A program made the translations under genes and the position numbers. Positions 45,813 to 54,615 of a DNA stretch of 64,000 bases are shown in pieces (the stretch's first letter is position 1; every line of letters begins with the position of its first letter). Source of the DNA: Buchananella hordeovulneris (GTDB lineage: Bacteria; Actinomycetota; Actinomycetes; Actinomycetales; Actinomycetaceae); the NCBI RefSeq assembly GCF_001907235.1, contig NZ_MQVS01000008.1:1-64000 (forward strand), in the 5' to 3' direction. The notes beneath the pieces were generated by a model that searched no databases, had not been told where the DNA came from, and saw only the letters and a list, made by a program, of their open reading frames with translations.

Positions 45813-47096
45813 ATGAAAAGACAGGCAGTCAGCGCGGCTATCGCGGCGACGGGACTGGTTCTCGCCGCCAGTGTGGCCGGGTGTGGGGCCGAAGACGGAG
45901 TGGTCACGCTTCGTTTCTTCCAATACAAGGGAGAGGCGATCGAGGACTTCCAGCAGATTGTTGACGAGTTTGAGGCAGCCAACCCGGACATTCGCATAGA
46001 GATGGATCAGGCCGCCGACTCAGAGACCGCTATCCGCACCCTCCTGGTGAAGGACCGGGTGCCGGACATCATCACGTTGAACGCCAACGGCAACTTCGGC
46101 AAGCTCGCCGAATCGGGGGTGTTTTACGACTTCTCGGCCGAGCCGGTGCTGCAAACCATCAACCCGTCGGTTCAGCAGATCCTTGAGGACCTGGGTGAGG
46201 TGCCGGGCGAGGTCAACGGCTTGGGTTACGTCAACAACGCCAACGGCATCATCTACAACCGGCAGATCTTCGCCGAGCAAGGCCTTGAAGTGCCCGAGAC
46301 GTGGGACGAACTGATCGCCGTATGCGACAAGCTGCAGGCGGCAGGGATCGCGCCGTTTGCGGGGACGTTGGCGGATGCCTGGACGGGGCTGCCGTCGTGG
46401 AACGGGCTGGGAGCCTACGCCGCACAGGACGACTTCTTCGGCAAGCTGCGGGCCGCCGGTGAGGAGCTGACACCGGACTCGCCGACGTCGTTCTCCCGCG
46501 ACTTTGCCGACGTGCTGGCGCGGCAAGCCCAGCTGTACCAGTACACCCAAGACGGCTACCGGGGGGCGAACTACGACGACGGCTCGGCGCTGTTTGCCAA
46601 CGGCGAGGCGGCGATGCTGCTGCAGGGCATTTGGGCCCTGAGCCCGGTGAAGAAAATCAACCCGGACATCGACGCCGCCATCTTCCCCTACCCGGCGCCC
46701 GGCGGCCCGGACGACCGCCTCCTGGTCACGGGGGTGGACATCGTGGTGACCATGCCGAAGAACGCCAAACATCCACGGGAGGCCATGCGTTTCATCGAGT
46801 TCATGTTCTCGCGGGACGTGATCCAACGGTTCGCCGCGTCCCAGAACATGATCCCGTCGGTGCAGGGCGCACAGCTGCCAGACGACCCGGCGATCACCTC
46901 TGTTGCCCCCTACTTCGCCGACGGCCGGATCACCGGATTCATAGACCACCAGGTGCCCGCCGCCATTCCGCTGACCAACACGGTGCAACAGTTCCTGTTC
47001 GACGGGGACGCCGCGGAGGCGCTCGCCACCCTCGACAAGGAGTGGGCCAAGGTCGCGGCCCGCACCATTCCCATGCAAGAGCAAGAGGAGGAGTGA
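45813..47096 (+). CDS. Extracellular sugar-binding lipoprotein (ABC family 1)
   Basis: The 427-residue solute-binding protein has a lipoprotein signal ending VAGC. ATG at 45813 follows AAGGAGG; the earlier ATG within the previous gene's stop lacks a site. It reads LRFFQYKGEAIEDFQQIVDEFEAANPDIRIEM, typical of the MalE/MsmE class, with domains alternating to the C-terminus. Together with the two permeases it should import alpha-galactosides such as raffinose. The order GH36-binding protein-permease-permease resembles raf/msm operons. Confidence 0.9.
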   Translation: MKRQAVSAAIAATGLVLAASVAGCGAEDGVVTLRFFQYKGEAIEDFQQIVDEFEAANPDIRIEMDQAADSETAIRTLLVKDRVPDIITLNANGNFGKLAESGVFYDFSAEPVLQTINPSVQQILEDLGEVPGEVNGLGYVNNANGIIYNRQIFAEQGLEVPETWDELIAVCDKLQAAGIAPFAGTLADAWTGLPSWNGLGAYAAQDDFFGKLRAAGEELTPDSPTSFSRDFADVLARQAQLYQYTQDGYRGANYDDGSALFANGEAAMLLQGIWALSPVKKINPDIDAAIFPYPAPGGPDDRLLVTGVDIVVTMPKNAKHPREAMRFIEFMFSRDVIQRFAASQNMIPSVQGAQLPDDPAITSVAPYFADGRITGFIDHQVPAAIPLTNTVQQFLFDGDAAEALATLDKEWAKVAARTIPMQEQEEE

Positions 47097-47097
47097 C

Positions 47098-47994
47098 ATG
47101 GCGTCCGCAACTGCCCCGGTGCGGCTGGCGCCGCGACGGCGCCTGGCCGATCGCACGTTCTACTGGATGGTCTGGCCCGCGGTCATTCTGTTCGCCCTAT
47201 TCCACACGGTGCCGGTGCTGATTGGGGTGTTCTTCTCCTTCACAAACTACGCCGGCTACGGCAACTGGCGGTTCGTCGGGCTGGAGAACTATTTCAACCT
47301 CTTCCAGGACGATCGTGCGCTCGGGGCCTACGGCTTTTCCTTCCTGTTCGCGCTCGTTGCTACGGTCCTGACCAACGTGATCGCACTGGCGATAGCCTTG
47401 GGGCTGAACGCCAAGATCCGGGCCCGCAGCTTCTTCCGCGGCGTCTACTTCGTGCCGTACGTGCTGCCGGTGCTGGTCATCGGTTACGTGTTTCAGTTCC
47501 TGTTTTCCAACTCGCTGCCGAAGCTGTTGGCCAACATTCCCCTCTTTGCCGACAACATCCTGACCAACGAGACATGGGCGTGGCTGGCGATTGTGGCGCT
47601 CGCGGTATGGCAGGGCTGCGCTTTTGCCATCATCATCTACCTGTCGGGGCTGCAAACTATCCCGACTGAGGTGTACGAGGCGGCGGAACTGGATGGGGCC
47701 TCCCCCTGGCGGCGCTTCCGCTCCATCACCTTCCCGCTGATCGGGGCGTTCTTCACCATCAACGTGGTGCTCAGCCTGAAGGGATACCTGCAGGTCTTCG
47801 ACCCGATCATGTCCCTGACACAGGGCGGCCCCGGCACGGCCACCGAATCGGTGACCCTGCTGATCTTCCGCAGCGGTTTCGCTGGCGGGGAGTTCGCGTA
47901 CCAGACGGCCAACGCCGTCGTCTTCTTCCTCGTGATCACCGTGGTCTCGCTGGCACAGTTGAAGACCCTGCAAAACCGAGAGGCTGATTTCTGA
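47098..47994 (+). CDS. Sugar ABC transporter permease (MalF/MsmF type)
   Basis: The 298-residue permease has about six transmembrane segments and the EAA-loop motif EAAELDGASPWRRFRSITFPLI, which contacts the ATPase. The N-terminus is RRRLADRTFYWMVWPAVILFALFHTVPVLIGVFFSFTN. ATG at 47098 lies two bases after the binding-protein stop, with GAGGAG upstream. It partners with the MsmG-type permease to form the membrane channel. Confidence 0.93.
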   Translation: MASATAPVRLAPRRRLADRTFYWMVWPAVILFALFHTVPVLIGVFFSFTNYAGYGNWRFVGLENYFNLFQDDRALGAYGFSFLFALVATVLTNVIALAIALGLNAKIRARSFFRGVYFVPYVLPVLVIGYVFQFLFSNSLPKLLANIPLFADNILTNETWAWLAIVALAVWQGCAFAIIIYLSGLQTIPTEVYEAAELDGASPWRRFRSITFPLIGAFFTINVVLSLKGYLQVFDPIMSLTQGGPGTATESVTLLIFRSGFAGGEFAYQTANAVVFFLVITVVSLAQLKTLQNREADF

Positions 47995-48884
47995 TGGCGG
48001 TGCAAGCTTTGCCGCAGCAAGCGGGACCACGGACGGCCGGGGGCGGCGGCAGGTTCCGCCGGGAACGCCGCAACGTTAACTGGTGGGCGACTGCACTGAT
48101 CGCCGTGTGTTCATTGACGGTGCTGATTCCGCTTTACCTGGCGGTGGTGGTGGCACTGAAGTCGCCGGAGCAGGTGGCGCAGGGATCCGGTTTCGAGTGG
48201 CCGACATCGGTGCGGTGGGAGAACTTTGCCGAAGCCTGGCAGCGGGCCAAGTTCCCGCAGGCGTTGACCAATACGGCTTTGATCACGGTGGGGGCGGTTG
48301 TCTTCACGCTGCTCACCAGCTCGGTGGTCTCCTACGCCATCGCCCGCAATCTCGACCGGAAATTCTTCAAGGGCGTCTACTTCTACCTGTTGGCCGCGCT
48401 GTTCATTCCCTTCCCGATCATCATGCTGCCGCTGGTGAAGCAGACCGCCTTGCTGCACCTGGACAATCAGGCCGGGCTCATCGTGCTCTATACGATTTAC
48501 GGGCTTAGTCTCAACATCTTCATCTACACCGCCTATATTCGGTCCATTCCGATCGAGTTGGAGGAAGCGGCACGGGTGGATGGGGCGAGCACGTGGGGCG
48601 TGTTCTGGAAGGTAATCTTCCCGCTGCTGACCCCCATGAACGCCACGGTGGGCATCCTGACGTGCGTGTGGGCCTGGAATGACTTCATCATGCCGCTGGT
48701 GGTGCTGACCGCCCCGTCCAGCCGCACCCTGGCGCTGGCGCAGTACGTCTTCCAGGGCGAGTACAACACCGACTACTCGGTGGCCTTCTCGTCGTATCTC
48801 ATGGCGATGGCGCCGCTGCTGCTGGTTTACATCTTCTCGCAGCGGTGGGTGATCTCCGGCGTCATGCGCGGTTCGCTCAAGTAG
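47994..48884 (+). CDS. Sugar ABC transporter permease (MalG/MsmG type)
   Basis: The 296-residue permease has six transmembrane segments, the EAA loop EAARVDGASTWGVFWKVIFPLL and the typical end WVISGVMRGSLK. The ATG overlaps the preceding stop (TGATG). No ATPase gene follows before the terminator, so energisation probably depends on a shared MsiK-type ATPase encoded elsewhere, as in many actinobacteria. Confidence 0.93.
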   Translation: MAVQALPQQAGPRTAGGGGRFRRERRNVNWWATALIAVCSLTVLIPLYLAVVVALKSPEQVAQGSGFEWPTSVRWENFAEAWQRAKFPQALTNTALITVGAVVFTLLTSSVVSYAIARNLDRKFFKGVYFYLLAALFIPFPIIMLPLVKQTALLHLDNQAGLIVLYTIYGLSLNIFIYTAYIRSIPIELEEAARVDGASTWGVFWKVIFPLLTPMNATVGILTCVWAWNDFIMPLVVLTAPSSRTLALAQYVFQGEYNTDYSVAFSSYLMAMAPLLLVYIFSQRWVISGVMRGSLK

Positions 48885-48890
48885 CGCGGG

Positions 48891-48926
48891 CCGGGGGCGG
48901 CGGTGGGTTCCTGCCGCCACCCCCGG
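48891..48926 (+). terminator. Hairpin terminator after the alpha-galactoside operon
   Basis: A 13-bp stem with one mismatch (48891-48903 with 48914-48926) is G+C rich, seven bases after the last stop codon. It has no U-tract. Confidence 0.7.
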
Positions 48927-48966
48927 TGCTGTGCCAGCGTTGCTCCGGCGCCGCGCCTGCACTGGC

Positions 48967-49038
48967 CCGCCCTAACTGGGTACCACAGCGCCTTAAGCGT
49001 CATATACGCCAGATGAGCCTTCCCCGTGGCCAACTGGG
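48967..49038 (-). repeat. MITE-like element, copy 3 (inverted, diverged)
   Basis: It aligns end to end with the reverse complement of the 29-kb copies (shared CCCTAACTGG end, core CATATACGCCAGATGAGCC, CCAACTGG end) at roughly 70% identity. It lies between the sugar operon and the LLM gene. Confidence 0.7.
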
Positions 49039-49072
49039 GCGACCATCCGGGTCGGTGGACCCGGATGGTCGC
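49039..49072 (-). terminator. Perfect 15-bp hairpin after the LLM gene
   Basis: GCGACCATCCGGGTC (49039-49053) pairs exactly with 49058-49072 around a GGTG loop, 15 bases past the LLM stop. It abuts the MITE-like copy. Confidence 0.75.
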
Positions 49073-49086
49073 GCTGCCGCACCGCC

Positions 49087-50115
49087 TCAGCGCCAGCCGA
49101 GGCCTGGGGCGACGTGCCGCACAATCGAGTCCAGCAGGTGCGCGTTGTAGTCGACACCGAGCTGGTTGGGAATGGTGATCAGCAGGGTGTCTGCCTCCGC
49201 AATGGCCTCGTCTTGCCGGAGCTGGTCGATAAGCACGTCGGGCTCGGCGATGTAGGAACGACCGAAGACCGAGCGGACCGATTCGAGCAAACCAACCTGG
49301 TCAGTGGTCTCGGCGCTCGCTCCTGGCAGGAAGTAGGAACGATCCTGGGCGGTGACCAGCGGGATGATAGACCGCGAGACAGACACGCGCGGGGCGAAAC
49401 CGTGGTTGTGCTTGTCCCACTCGGCGCGGAAGGCCCGAATCTGCTTGGCCTGCTGCACGTGGAACGGCTCCCCGGTCTCGTCCGTCTTTAGGGTCGAGCT
49501 CATCAGGTTCATGCCGTTCTTGGCGGCCCAAACCGCGGTGCCGTCGGAGATGGAGCCCCACCAGATGCGCTGGCGCAGACCCGGGGCGTACGGCTCCAGC
49601 CGCAGCAGCCCGGGCGGGTTGGGGAACATGGGCTCGGGGTTTGGCTCGGCGAAGTGCTCGCCCTCCAGGGCGTGCAGGGTTTCGAGCGTGACGCGGCGGG
49701 CCATGTCTGCCACCGACTCGTCTTCCCGGGGCGCAATACCGAAGTAGCGCCAGCCGTCGACTACCTGCTCTGGTGATCCCCGCGACAGTCCAAGCTGGAG
49801 CCTGCCGCCGGCAATGAGGTCTGCCGCCCCGGCGTCCTCCGCGAAGATCCACGGGTTGACGTAGCGCATGTCGATGACGCCGGTACCGATCTCGATGCGG
49901 CTGGTGCGGGCCCCGATGGCGGCCAGCAGTGGCAGGGGCGAACCCTGCTGCTGGGCGAAGTGGTGGACCCGGAAGTAGGCGCCATCCACGCCGAGCTCTT
50001 CGGCCGCTACCGCCAGTTCGATGCCCTGCAGCAGCGAGTCGGCGGCTGACCGGGTGGCGGAGCCGGGGGTGTCGCGCCAGTGTCCGAAGGACAGAAAGCC
50101 AATTTTCTTTCGCAT
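49087..50115 (-). CDS. LLM-class flavin-dependent oxidoreductase
   Basis: The 342-residue (beta/alpha)8 monooxygenase of the luciferase-like family starts IGFLSFGHWRDTPGSATRSAADSLLQGIELAVAAEELGVDGAYFRVHHF and carries typical segments RIEIGTGVIDMRYVNPWIFAEDAGAADLIAGGRLQLGLSRGSPEQV. It likely uses FMN or F420. The substrate is unknown. The cupin and methyltransferase genes start in the same direction just upstream and may share a transcript. A perfect hairpin follows the stop. Confidence 0.85.
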   Translation of the reverse strand: MRKKIGFLSFGHWRDTPGSATRSAADSLLQGIELAVAAEELGVDGAYFRVHHFAQQQGSPLPLLAAIGARTSRIEIGTGVIDMRYVNPWIFAEDAGAADLIAGGRLQLGLSRGSPEQVVDGWRYFGIAPREDESVADMARRVTLETLHALEGEHFAEPNPEPMFPNPPGLLRLEPYAPGLRQRIWWGSISDGTAVWAAKNGMNLMSSTLKTDETGEPFHVQQAKQIRAFRAEWDKHNHGFAPRVSVSRSIIPLVTAQDRSYFLPGASAETTDQVGLLESVRSVFGRSYIAEPDVLIDQLRQDEAIAEADTLLITIPNQLGVDYNAHLLDSIVRHVAPGLGWR

Positions 50116-50142
50116 GGCAAGGTAACCACCGCAGCCCGCGGG

Positions 50143-50481
50143 TTATTCCGCGGGCTTTTGGCGGGGGTCCAGCATGTAGAGCGCCATCTTGGTGGGCTCC
50201 AGGGCTTCCACCGCGTGCGGCAGGCGGGTGGTCATGTGGATCACCCCGCCCGGCCGCAACACGACGTCTTGCCCGTCGGCCATCACCCGTAGGGCACCGG
50301 AGAGCACCGTGATGAGCACCGGCATGGCGGCCGTGTGCTCCGTGAGTACCTGTCCGGCATCGAAGGCAAAGAGAACGCAGCGGGCACCTTCGGCTTTCAG
50401 GACGGTGCGCGAGACCGTGGAGTCGTCCTGAACGGCAGTCAGCTCTGCGAGGTCCGCAATGACAGTGAGTTGGTCGGACAC
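50143..50481 (-). CDS. Small cupin-domain protein
   Basis: The 112-residue single cupin barrel shows G-rich turns (LSGALRVMADGQDVVLRPGGVIHMTTRLPHAVEALEPTKMALYML). The first cupin motif keeps only one histidine (LTEHTAAM), so metal binding may be reduced. It lies 10 bases after the methyltransferase stop and 28 bases before the LLM gene. A short hairpin overlaps its stop codon (50133-50156). It may be a sensor or enzyme working with the methyltransferase; function is unknown. Confidence 0.82.
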   Translation of the reverse strand: MSDQLTVIADLAELTAVQDDSTVSRTVLKAEGARCVLFAFDAGQVLTEHTAAMPVLITVLSGALRVMADGQDVVLRPGGVIHMTTRLPHAVEALEPTKMALYMLDPRQKPAE

Positions 50482-50490
50482 AGTTCCTCC

Positions 50491-51285
50491 TTAGGGTTTA
50501 CGGGCGACGATTGCCACCCCCGCGAGGGAGCGGCGGTAGCGGGAGAAGACGCGCCGCATGGCGAGGATGCGGCGACGCAGGTCGCGGTTGGTCAGCACAT
50601 TTCGCAAGATGCGGGCCACCCCACCCAGGCCTTCGTCGGCGAGGTTGCGGCGGAAGTTGAGCAGGGCCATGGGGGCGGTGGCGCTCCATTCGACCTCCAG
50701 GCCAGCGGCTTGCAGGGCGGCGGACCATTCGGCCACCGTGAGCGGGCGGGCATTGACGCGGATCGACCGCGCGAGGGCCCCGCGGATCTCGGTGGCGACC
50801 GCGGGATCGACGTCGTCGGGCACCAGGGCGAGCTCGTGGATGGCGTAGCGGCCGCCGGGGCGCAGCAATCGCACCGCCTCGGCGATGATTTCCTGCTTTC
50901 CCCGTTCCCCCTGCATGGTCAGCATGGCTTCCCCGACCACGACGTCGGCGCTGGCGGGGGGCAGGCCGGTGGCGCGGGCGTCGCCCTGCTGGCAGGTGCC
51001 GTGCGCGGCGACGAGGCGGCCAACGCGGGTGGCGGCCACTGGGTCTTGGTCTATCCCGGTGTAGGACCGCACGCGATGGGTGACGATTTCGCCGGCAGTG
51101 CGACCGAGGCCGGGAGCGAACTCGATGACGTCGGCGGCGGGGAGGTGGGCGTGTTGCAGGAGGGCGGTGGTGAGGGCTGCTCCGCCCGGGCGCAGGACGC
51201 GCTTGCCTGCGCGGGCCAGAACCCAGTGGCCAGCGGCGGCGCTGACGGGGCGGTTGCCGCCGGGGAGTTCTTCGCTAGTGCTCAT
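50491..51285 (-). CDS. SAM-dependent methyltransferase
   Basis: The 264-residue class I methyltransferase has motif I VIEFAPGLGRTAGEI, an acidic second strand (SYTGIDQDPVAA), and the post-motif VVGEAMLTMQGERGKQEIIAEAVRLLRPGGRYAIHEL. The C-terminus is basic (ILRNVLTNRDLRRRILAMRRVFSRYRRSL). Substrate unknown; the family includes UbiE/COQ5-like and small-molecule methyltransferases. It lies at the head of a possible three-gene minus-strand transcript with the cupin and LLM genes. Confidence 0.85.
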   Translation of the reverse strand: MSTSEELPGGNRPVSAAAGHWVLARAGKRVLRPGGAALTTALLQHAHLPAADVIEFAPGLGRTAGEIVTHRVRSYTGIDQDPVAATRVGRLVAAHGTCQQGDARATGLPPASADVVVGEAMLTMQGERGKQEIIAEAVRLLRPGGRYAIHELALVPDDVDPAVATEIRGALARSIRVNARPLTVAEWSAALQAAGLEVEWSATAPMALLNFRRNLADEGLGGVARILRNVLTNRDLRRRILAMRRVFSRYRRSLAGVAIVARKP

Positions 51286-51437
51286 ATGGCAAGGCTACGC
51301 TTACTTAATTACTTTGGGAAGATCTTTGCCCGCGCAAATACTGTGTGTCCGTGTGGGCTGTACCGCTTTTGCGGGCGGGAGGCACCGCGGCGCGGGCGGG
51401 CGCGGGACAATCGTCCCACCCGCCAGTCAGGAGAATC

Positions 51438-53498
51438 ATGCGTCGCCTCATTGCCTTCCTCACCGTCACCCTGACGATGCCCGCCGTCACGGCGCTCGCG
51501 CTGCCCCCCAGCACCCCTGCCGCAGCCCCGGCAGGTAACGTCGTAGACAGCCCCACCCCGCCCGCCGTCGTCGAAACCCTCCTGCCCATCGAACTGCCAA
51601 GCACCAGCCCAGCTGACCCCGGCGCGACCCTCCGGCCGCTGGCCGCCCCCGCGCAAGACGCCACCTTCGCCGTGCCCCTGACCTGCCACACCTGCGTCCT
51701 CGCCGCCACCTGGCACGGCGACGGCGTCCAAAGCGCCCGCATCACGGTGCCCGGCGCAGACCCCTACGAACTAGAAATCGAAGAAACCGACTCCGGCCTG
51801 GTCGGCACCGAACCCTACTTCGTCACCGGAGCCGCCAGCGCCGAACTGCAACTGACCCCCATCCCCGGCGGGCAGGTCACCGACGCCAACATTCGCGTCA
51901 TCGACGTCGACGACGCCGGGCAGGTAGATCCCGTCCCCGCCCCCGAGCAGTCAATCGCTCCCCTCAGCGGCACCAATCCCGCCGCCGACCTAACCACCGC
52001 GGCCGCCCGCCCCGTCATCCACACCCGCGCCCAATGGGGAGCCAACGAAAGCTGGAACGACTGGGGCGTCGACCCGATCCGAGTGGAGGGCGCCGTCGTC
52101 CACCACACGGCAGGCACCAACAACTACAGTGCCGCCGATGTGCCGGGCATCCTCCGCGGCATCTACCACTATCACGCCGTCACCCTCGGCTGGGGAGACA
52201 TCGGCTACAACGTGCTCGTCGACAAGTACGGCAACGCCTGGCAAGGACGGCGCGGCGACGTCTACACCGTCACCTCCCAAGGTGCCCACGCCCTCGGTGC
52301 CAACGACGAAACCTTCGGTATCTCCCTCCTGGGCGACCACTCTCACCTCACCCCCAGCCCCGCCGCCCTCGACGCCATCGCCGACGTCCTCGCGTTCAAA
52401 CTCCAGCAAGCAGGCGTCGCCCCCCGCGGCACCATGCAGCTGACCACCCGCCTCGGCACCTCCACCGTGCCCACCATCCTGCCCCACCGCCACGTCCCCA
52501 GCAACGCCACCACGTGCCCCGGCAACGGCTTCATGACCAAATGGGAGGACCTCCTGAACCGGGTCGAAACCAAGATGCGCGGCCCCCGAGTGCCTGCCGG
52601 GCTCCACATCGAACGCCTCGCCGGGACCAGCCGCATCGACACCGCCGTCCGCCTCTCCCAAGCCTTCGCGCAAAGCGAGGGCACCATCTACCTCGCCTCC
52701 ACCACGACCTTCGCCGACGCCCTGGCCGCCGGCTCGGCCGCGGGTCACGAACGCGGCCCCGTGCTCTTGAGCGATCCCGCCACCCTCAGTGAACTGGTGC
52801 GCGGAGAACTACGCCGCCTGCGCCCCCACCAAGTCGTCATCGTCGGCGGCCCCGGCTCCCTCAGCGAGACCGTCGTGGCCGACGTGCGCGCCACCGTGCC
52901 GCAGGCCCGCGTCCACCGCGTCGCCGGCCCCAACCGGTACGCCACCGCCGCCGCCCTGTCCGCCTACGCCTTCCCCACCACCCCAGCCGTCTTCCTCGCT
53001 AACGGGCAGACCTTCGCCGATGCCCTCGCCGTCTCGGCGGTGGCCGGGGCGAGCGGAGCGCCCGTGCTGCTTACCGACGGCCAACACCTAGACACCACCG
53101 TGCGGGCTGAACTGCAGCGCCTGGCGCCGCAAAAGGTGTGGATAGTCGGCGCCGACGCGGCCGTCAGCCCGGCCGTCGCGGCCGAACTCGCCGCCGTCGT
53201 CCCCGGCGCCCAAGTGCAGCGCGTGGCGGGCCCCAACCGGTACGCCACCGCCGCCGCCGTCGCCAAACTCATGCCCAATCCGTCCGCCTCCCGCCTGGTC
53301 GTCTCCGGTCAGGACTACCCCGACGCGCTCGCGGCCGCGGCGGCGGGGGCCGTGTGGCGCGCCCCGCTCGTGCTCACCGGCCGCGACCAGCTGCCGCCCG
53401 CCTCCGTCCCGCCGCTGACTGGCGCCACCCACGTGCGCATCATCGGGGGGCCGGGCGCCGTCTCGCAGGCCGTGGCCGAGCGCCTGGCGGGGAGGTAG
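51438..53498 (+). CDS. Secreted N-acetylmuramoyl-L-alanine amidase with CWB2 repeats
   Basis: The 686-residue protein has a signal peptide (RRLIAFLTVTLTMPAVTALA), a linker, a PGRP/amidase_2 domain (about residues 190-370, beginning THTRAQWGANESWNDWG, with zinc-ligand HHTAGTNNYSA) and three cell-wall-binding type 2 repeats (about 385-680). Each repeat has a RLAGTSRIDTA / RVAGPNRYATA start and an IVGGPGSLSE-like end. It should cleave peptide stems from glycan and attach to the surface by CWB2. ATG at 51438 follows AGGAGA. The three repeats share codon patterns, so internal duplication is recent. Confidence 0.92.
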   Translation: MRRLIAFLTVTLTMPAVTALALPPSTPAAAPAGNVVDSPTPPAVVETLLPIELPSTSPADPGATLRPLAAPAQDATFAVPLTCHTCVLAATWHGDGVQSARITVPGADPYELEIEETDSGLVGTEPYFVTGAASAELQLTPIPGGQVTDANIRVIDVDDAGQVDPVPAPEQSIAPLSGTNPAADLTTAAARPVIHTRAQWGANESWNDWGVDPIRVEGAVVHHTAGTNNYSAADVPGILRGIYHYHAVTLGWGDIGYNVLVDKYGNAWQGRRGDVYTVTSQGAHALGANDETFGISLLGDHSHLTPSPAALDAIADVLAFKLQQAGVAPRGTMQLTTRLGTSTVPTILPHRHVPSNATTCPGNGFMTKWEDLLNRVETKMRGPRVPAGLHIERLAGTSRIDTAVRLSQAFAQSEGTIYLASTTTFADALAAGSAAGHERGPVLLSDPATLSELVRGELRRLRPHQVVIVGGPGSLSETVVADVRATVPQARVHRVAGPNRYATAAALSAYAFPTTPAVFLANGQTFADALAVSAVAGASGAPVLLTDGQHLDTTVRAELQRLAPQKVWIVGADAAVSPAVAAELAAVVPGAQVQRVAGPNRYATAAAVAKLMPNPSASRLVVSGQDYPDALAAAAAGAVWRAPLVLTGRDQLPPASVPPLTGATHVRIIGGPGAVSQAVAERLAGR

Positions 53499-53535
53499 CC
53501 CAACCTTCGATGGTGCGCTGAGACGGTGCGGTTAC

Positions 53536-53574
53536 AGGTGGGTGGGCAGGGGCACAGTCCCTGCCCACCCACCT
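53536..53574. terminator. Bidirectional terminator between amidase and yjfF
   Basis: AGGTGGGTGGGCAGGG (53536-53551) pairs perfectly with 53559-53574 around a 7-base loop. It lies between the convergent amidase and furanose-transporter genes. Confidence 0.85.
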
Positions 53575-53586
53575 GCATGTCCGCCG

Positions 53587-54615
53587 CTAGCTGCTGCTCT
53601 TGCGGAGCGACACCCCGCGCTGCAGCAGGACGAAGGCCAGGAGGAACACCCCGATGAAGACCTTCGTCCACCACGACTCCAGTCCCTCCCGGGCGATGAG
53701 GATTTGCAGCAGCCCGTAGATCAGCACCCCGACGCACGAGCCCAGCACGTAGCCGACCCCGCCAGTGAGCAGGATGCCACCGATCGCCACCGGCGCGATG
53801 GCGTCCAGCTCCATGCCGATACCGGTCAAGGTGTAGCCGGATTTCGTATACATCGCGAACAGCACGCCCGCGATCCCGGCGCACACCCCCGAGATGAGGT
53901 AGGCCAGCAGGCGCGCGCGGCCCACGGCCAGGCCCATCAACTGCCCGGCCCCGCCGTCGTCCCCTGCCCCCAGCACGTAGACGGTGCGTCCGAAGCGGGT
54001 GTAGTGCAGCAGGTAGAAGGCCACCGCGATGATGACCAGCGCGCATACGGTCGCCAGGTTGAGGCGGAAGACATTGCGGCCCGAGCCGAAGGCGATGTTC
54101 CACTTCGCCAGCGCTGAGAAGGACTTGTCAGTGATGCTGATCGGTTCGACCGACACCAGGTTCGCCAGGCCGCGGGCTAGGAACATGATGGCCAGGGAGG
54201 CGATGAACGGTTGCAGGTCAAACACTTGCACCATCACCCCGATGGCGAGTCCGCACGCCGCGCCAATCAGCACCGCCACCAGCAGCACCACTGGCAGGGG
54301 CAGCCCTCCGGGCAGCAAAGTCGCCACCACCAGTCCCACCAGCGCCACCACCGCGCCCACCGACAAGTCGATGCCGCCCGTAAGAATCACGAACGTCATG
54401 CCGACCGCCAACACCAAGAGATAGGAGTTGTCCACCAGCAGGTTGGAAAAGAGGCGCGGGGAGAGGAACGAGCGGGAGGCCGTGGAGTAACGCAGCTGGC
54501 CGACCAACAGCATTAACGCCAGAGTCAACGTGGTGCCGAGGACTGGCAGGTAGCGGCGGGATAACAGTCGCCGCCAGATGCCGTCGGTTCTCGTCGGATT
54601 CCGGGTCGTTTTCAT
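53587..54615 (-). CDS. yjfF: Furanose ABC transporter permease YjfF-like
   Basis: The 342-residue RbsC-class permease (8-10 transmembrane segments) has the motif GGIDLSVGAVVALVGLVVATLL and the cytoplasmic FVILTGGIDLS. It is the last gene of the four-gene transporter order binding protein-ATPase-permease-permease that matches ytfQ-ytfR-ytfT-yjfF. The ATG at 54615 overlaps the preceding permease stop by four bases. The heterodimer should carry galactofuranose or arabinofuranose. Confidence 0.85.
   Translation of the reverse strand: MKTTRNPTRTDGIWRRLLSRRYLPVLGTTLTLALMLLVGQLRYSTASRSFLSPRLFSNLLVDNSYLLVLAVGMTFVILTGGIDLSVGAVVALVGLVVATLLPGGLPLPVVLLVAVLIGAACGLAIGVMVQVFDLQPFIASLAIMFLARGLANLVSVEPISITDKSFSALAKWNIAFGSGRNVFRLNLATVCALVIIAVAFYLLHYTRFGRTVYVLGAGDDGGAGQLMGLAVGRARLLAYLISGVCAGIAGVLFAMYTKSGYTLTGIGMELDAIAPVAIGGILLTGGVGYVLGSCVGVLIYGLLQILIAREGLESWWTKVFIGVFLLAFVLLQRGVSLRKSSS

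Noticed and set aside
51438-53498. CWB2 repeats as a mobile or recombination element
   Set aside because: The three repeats are in frame and match a known protein-domain family.
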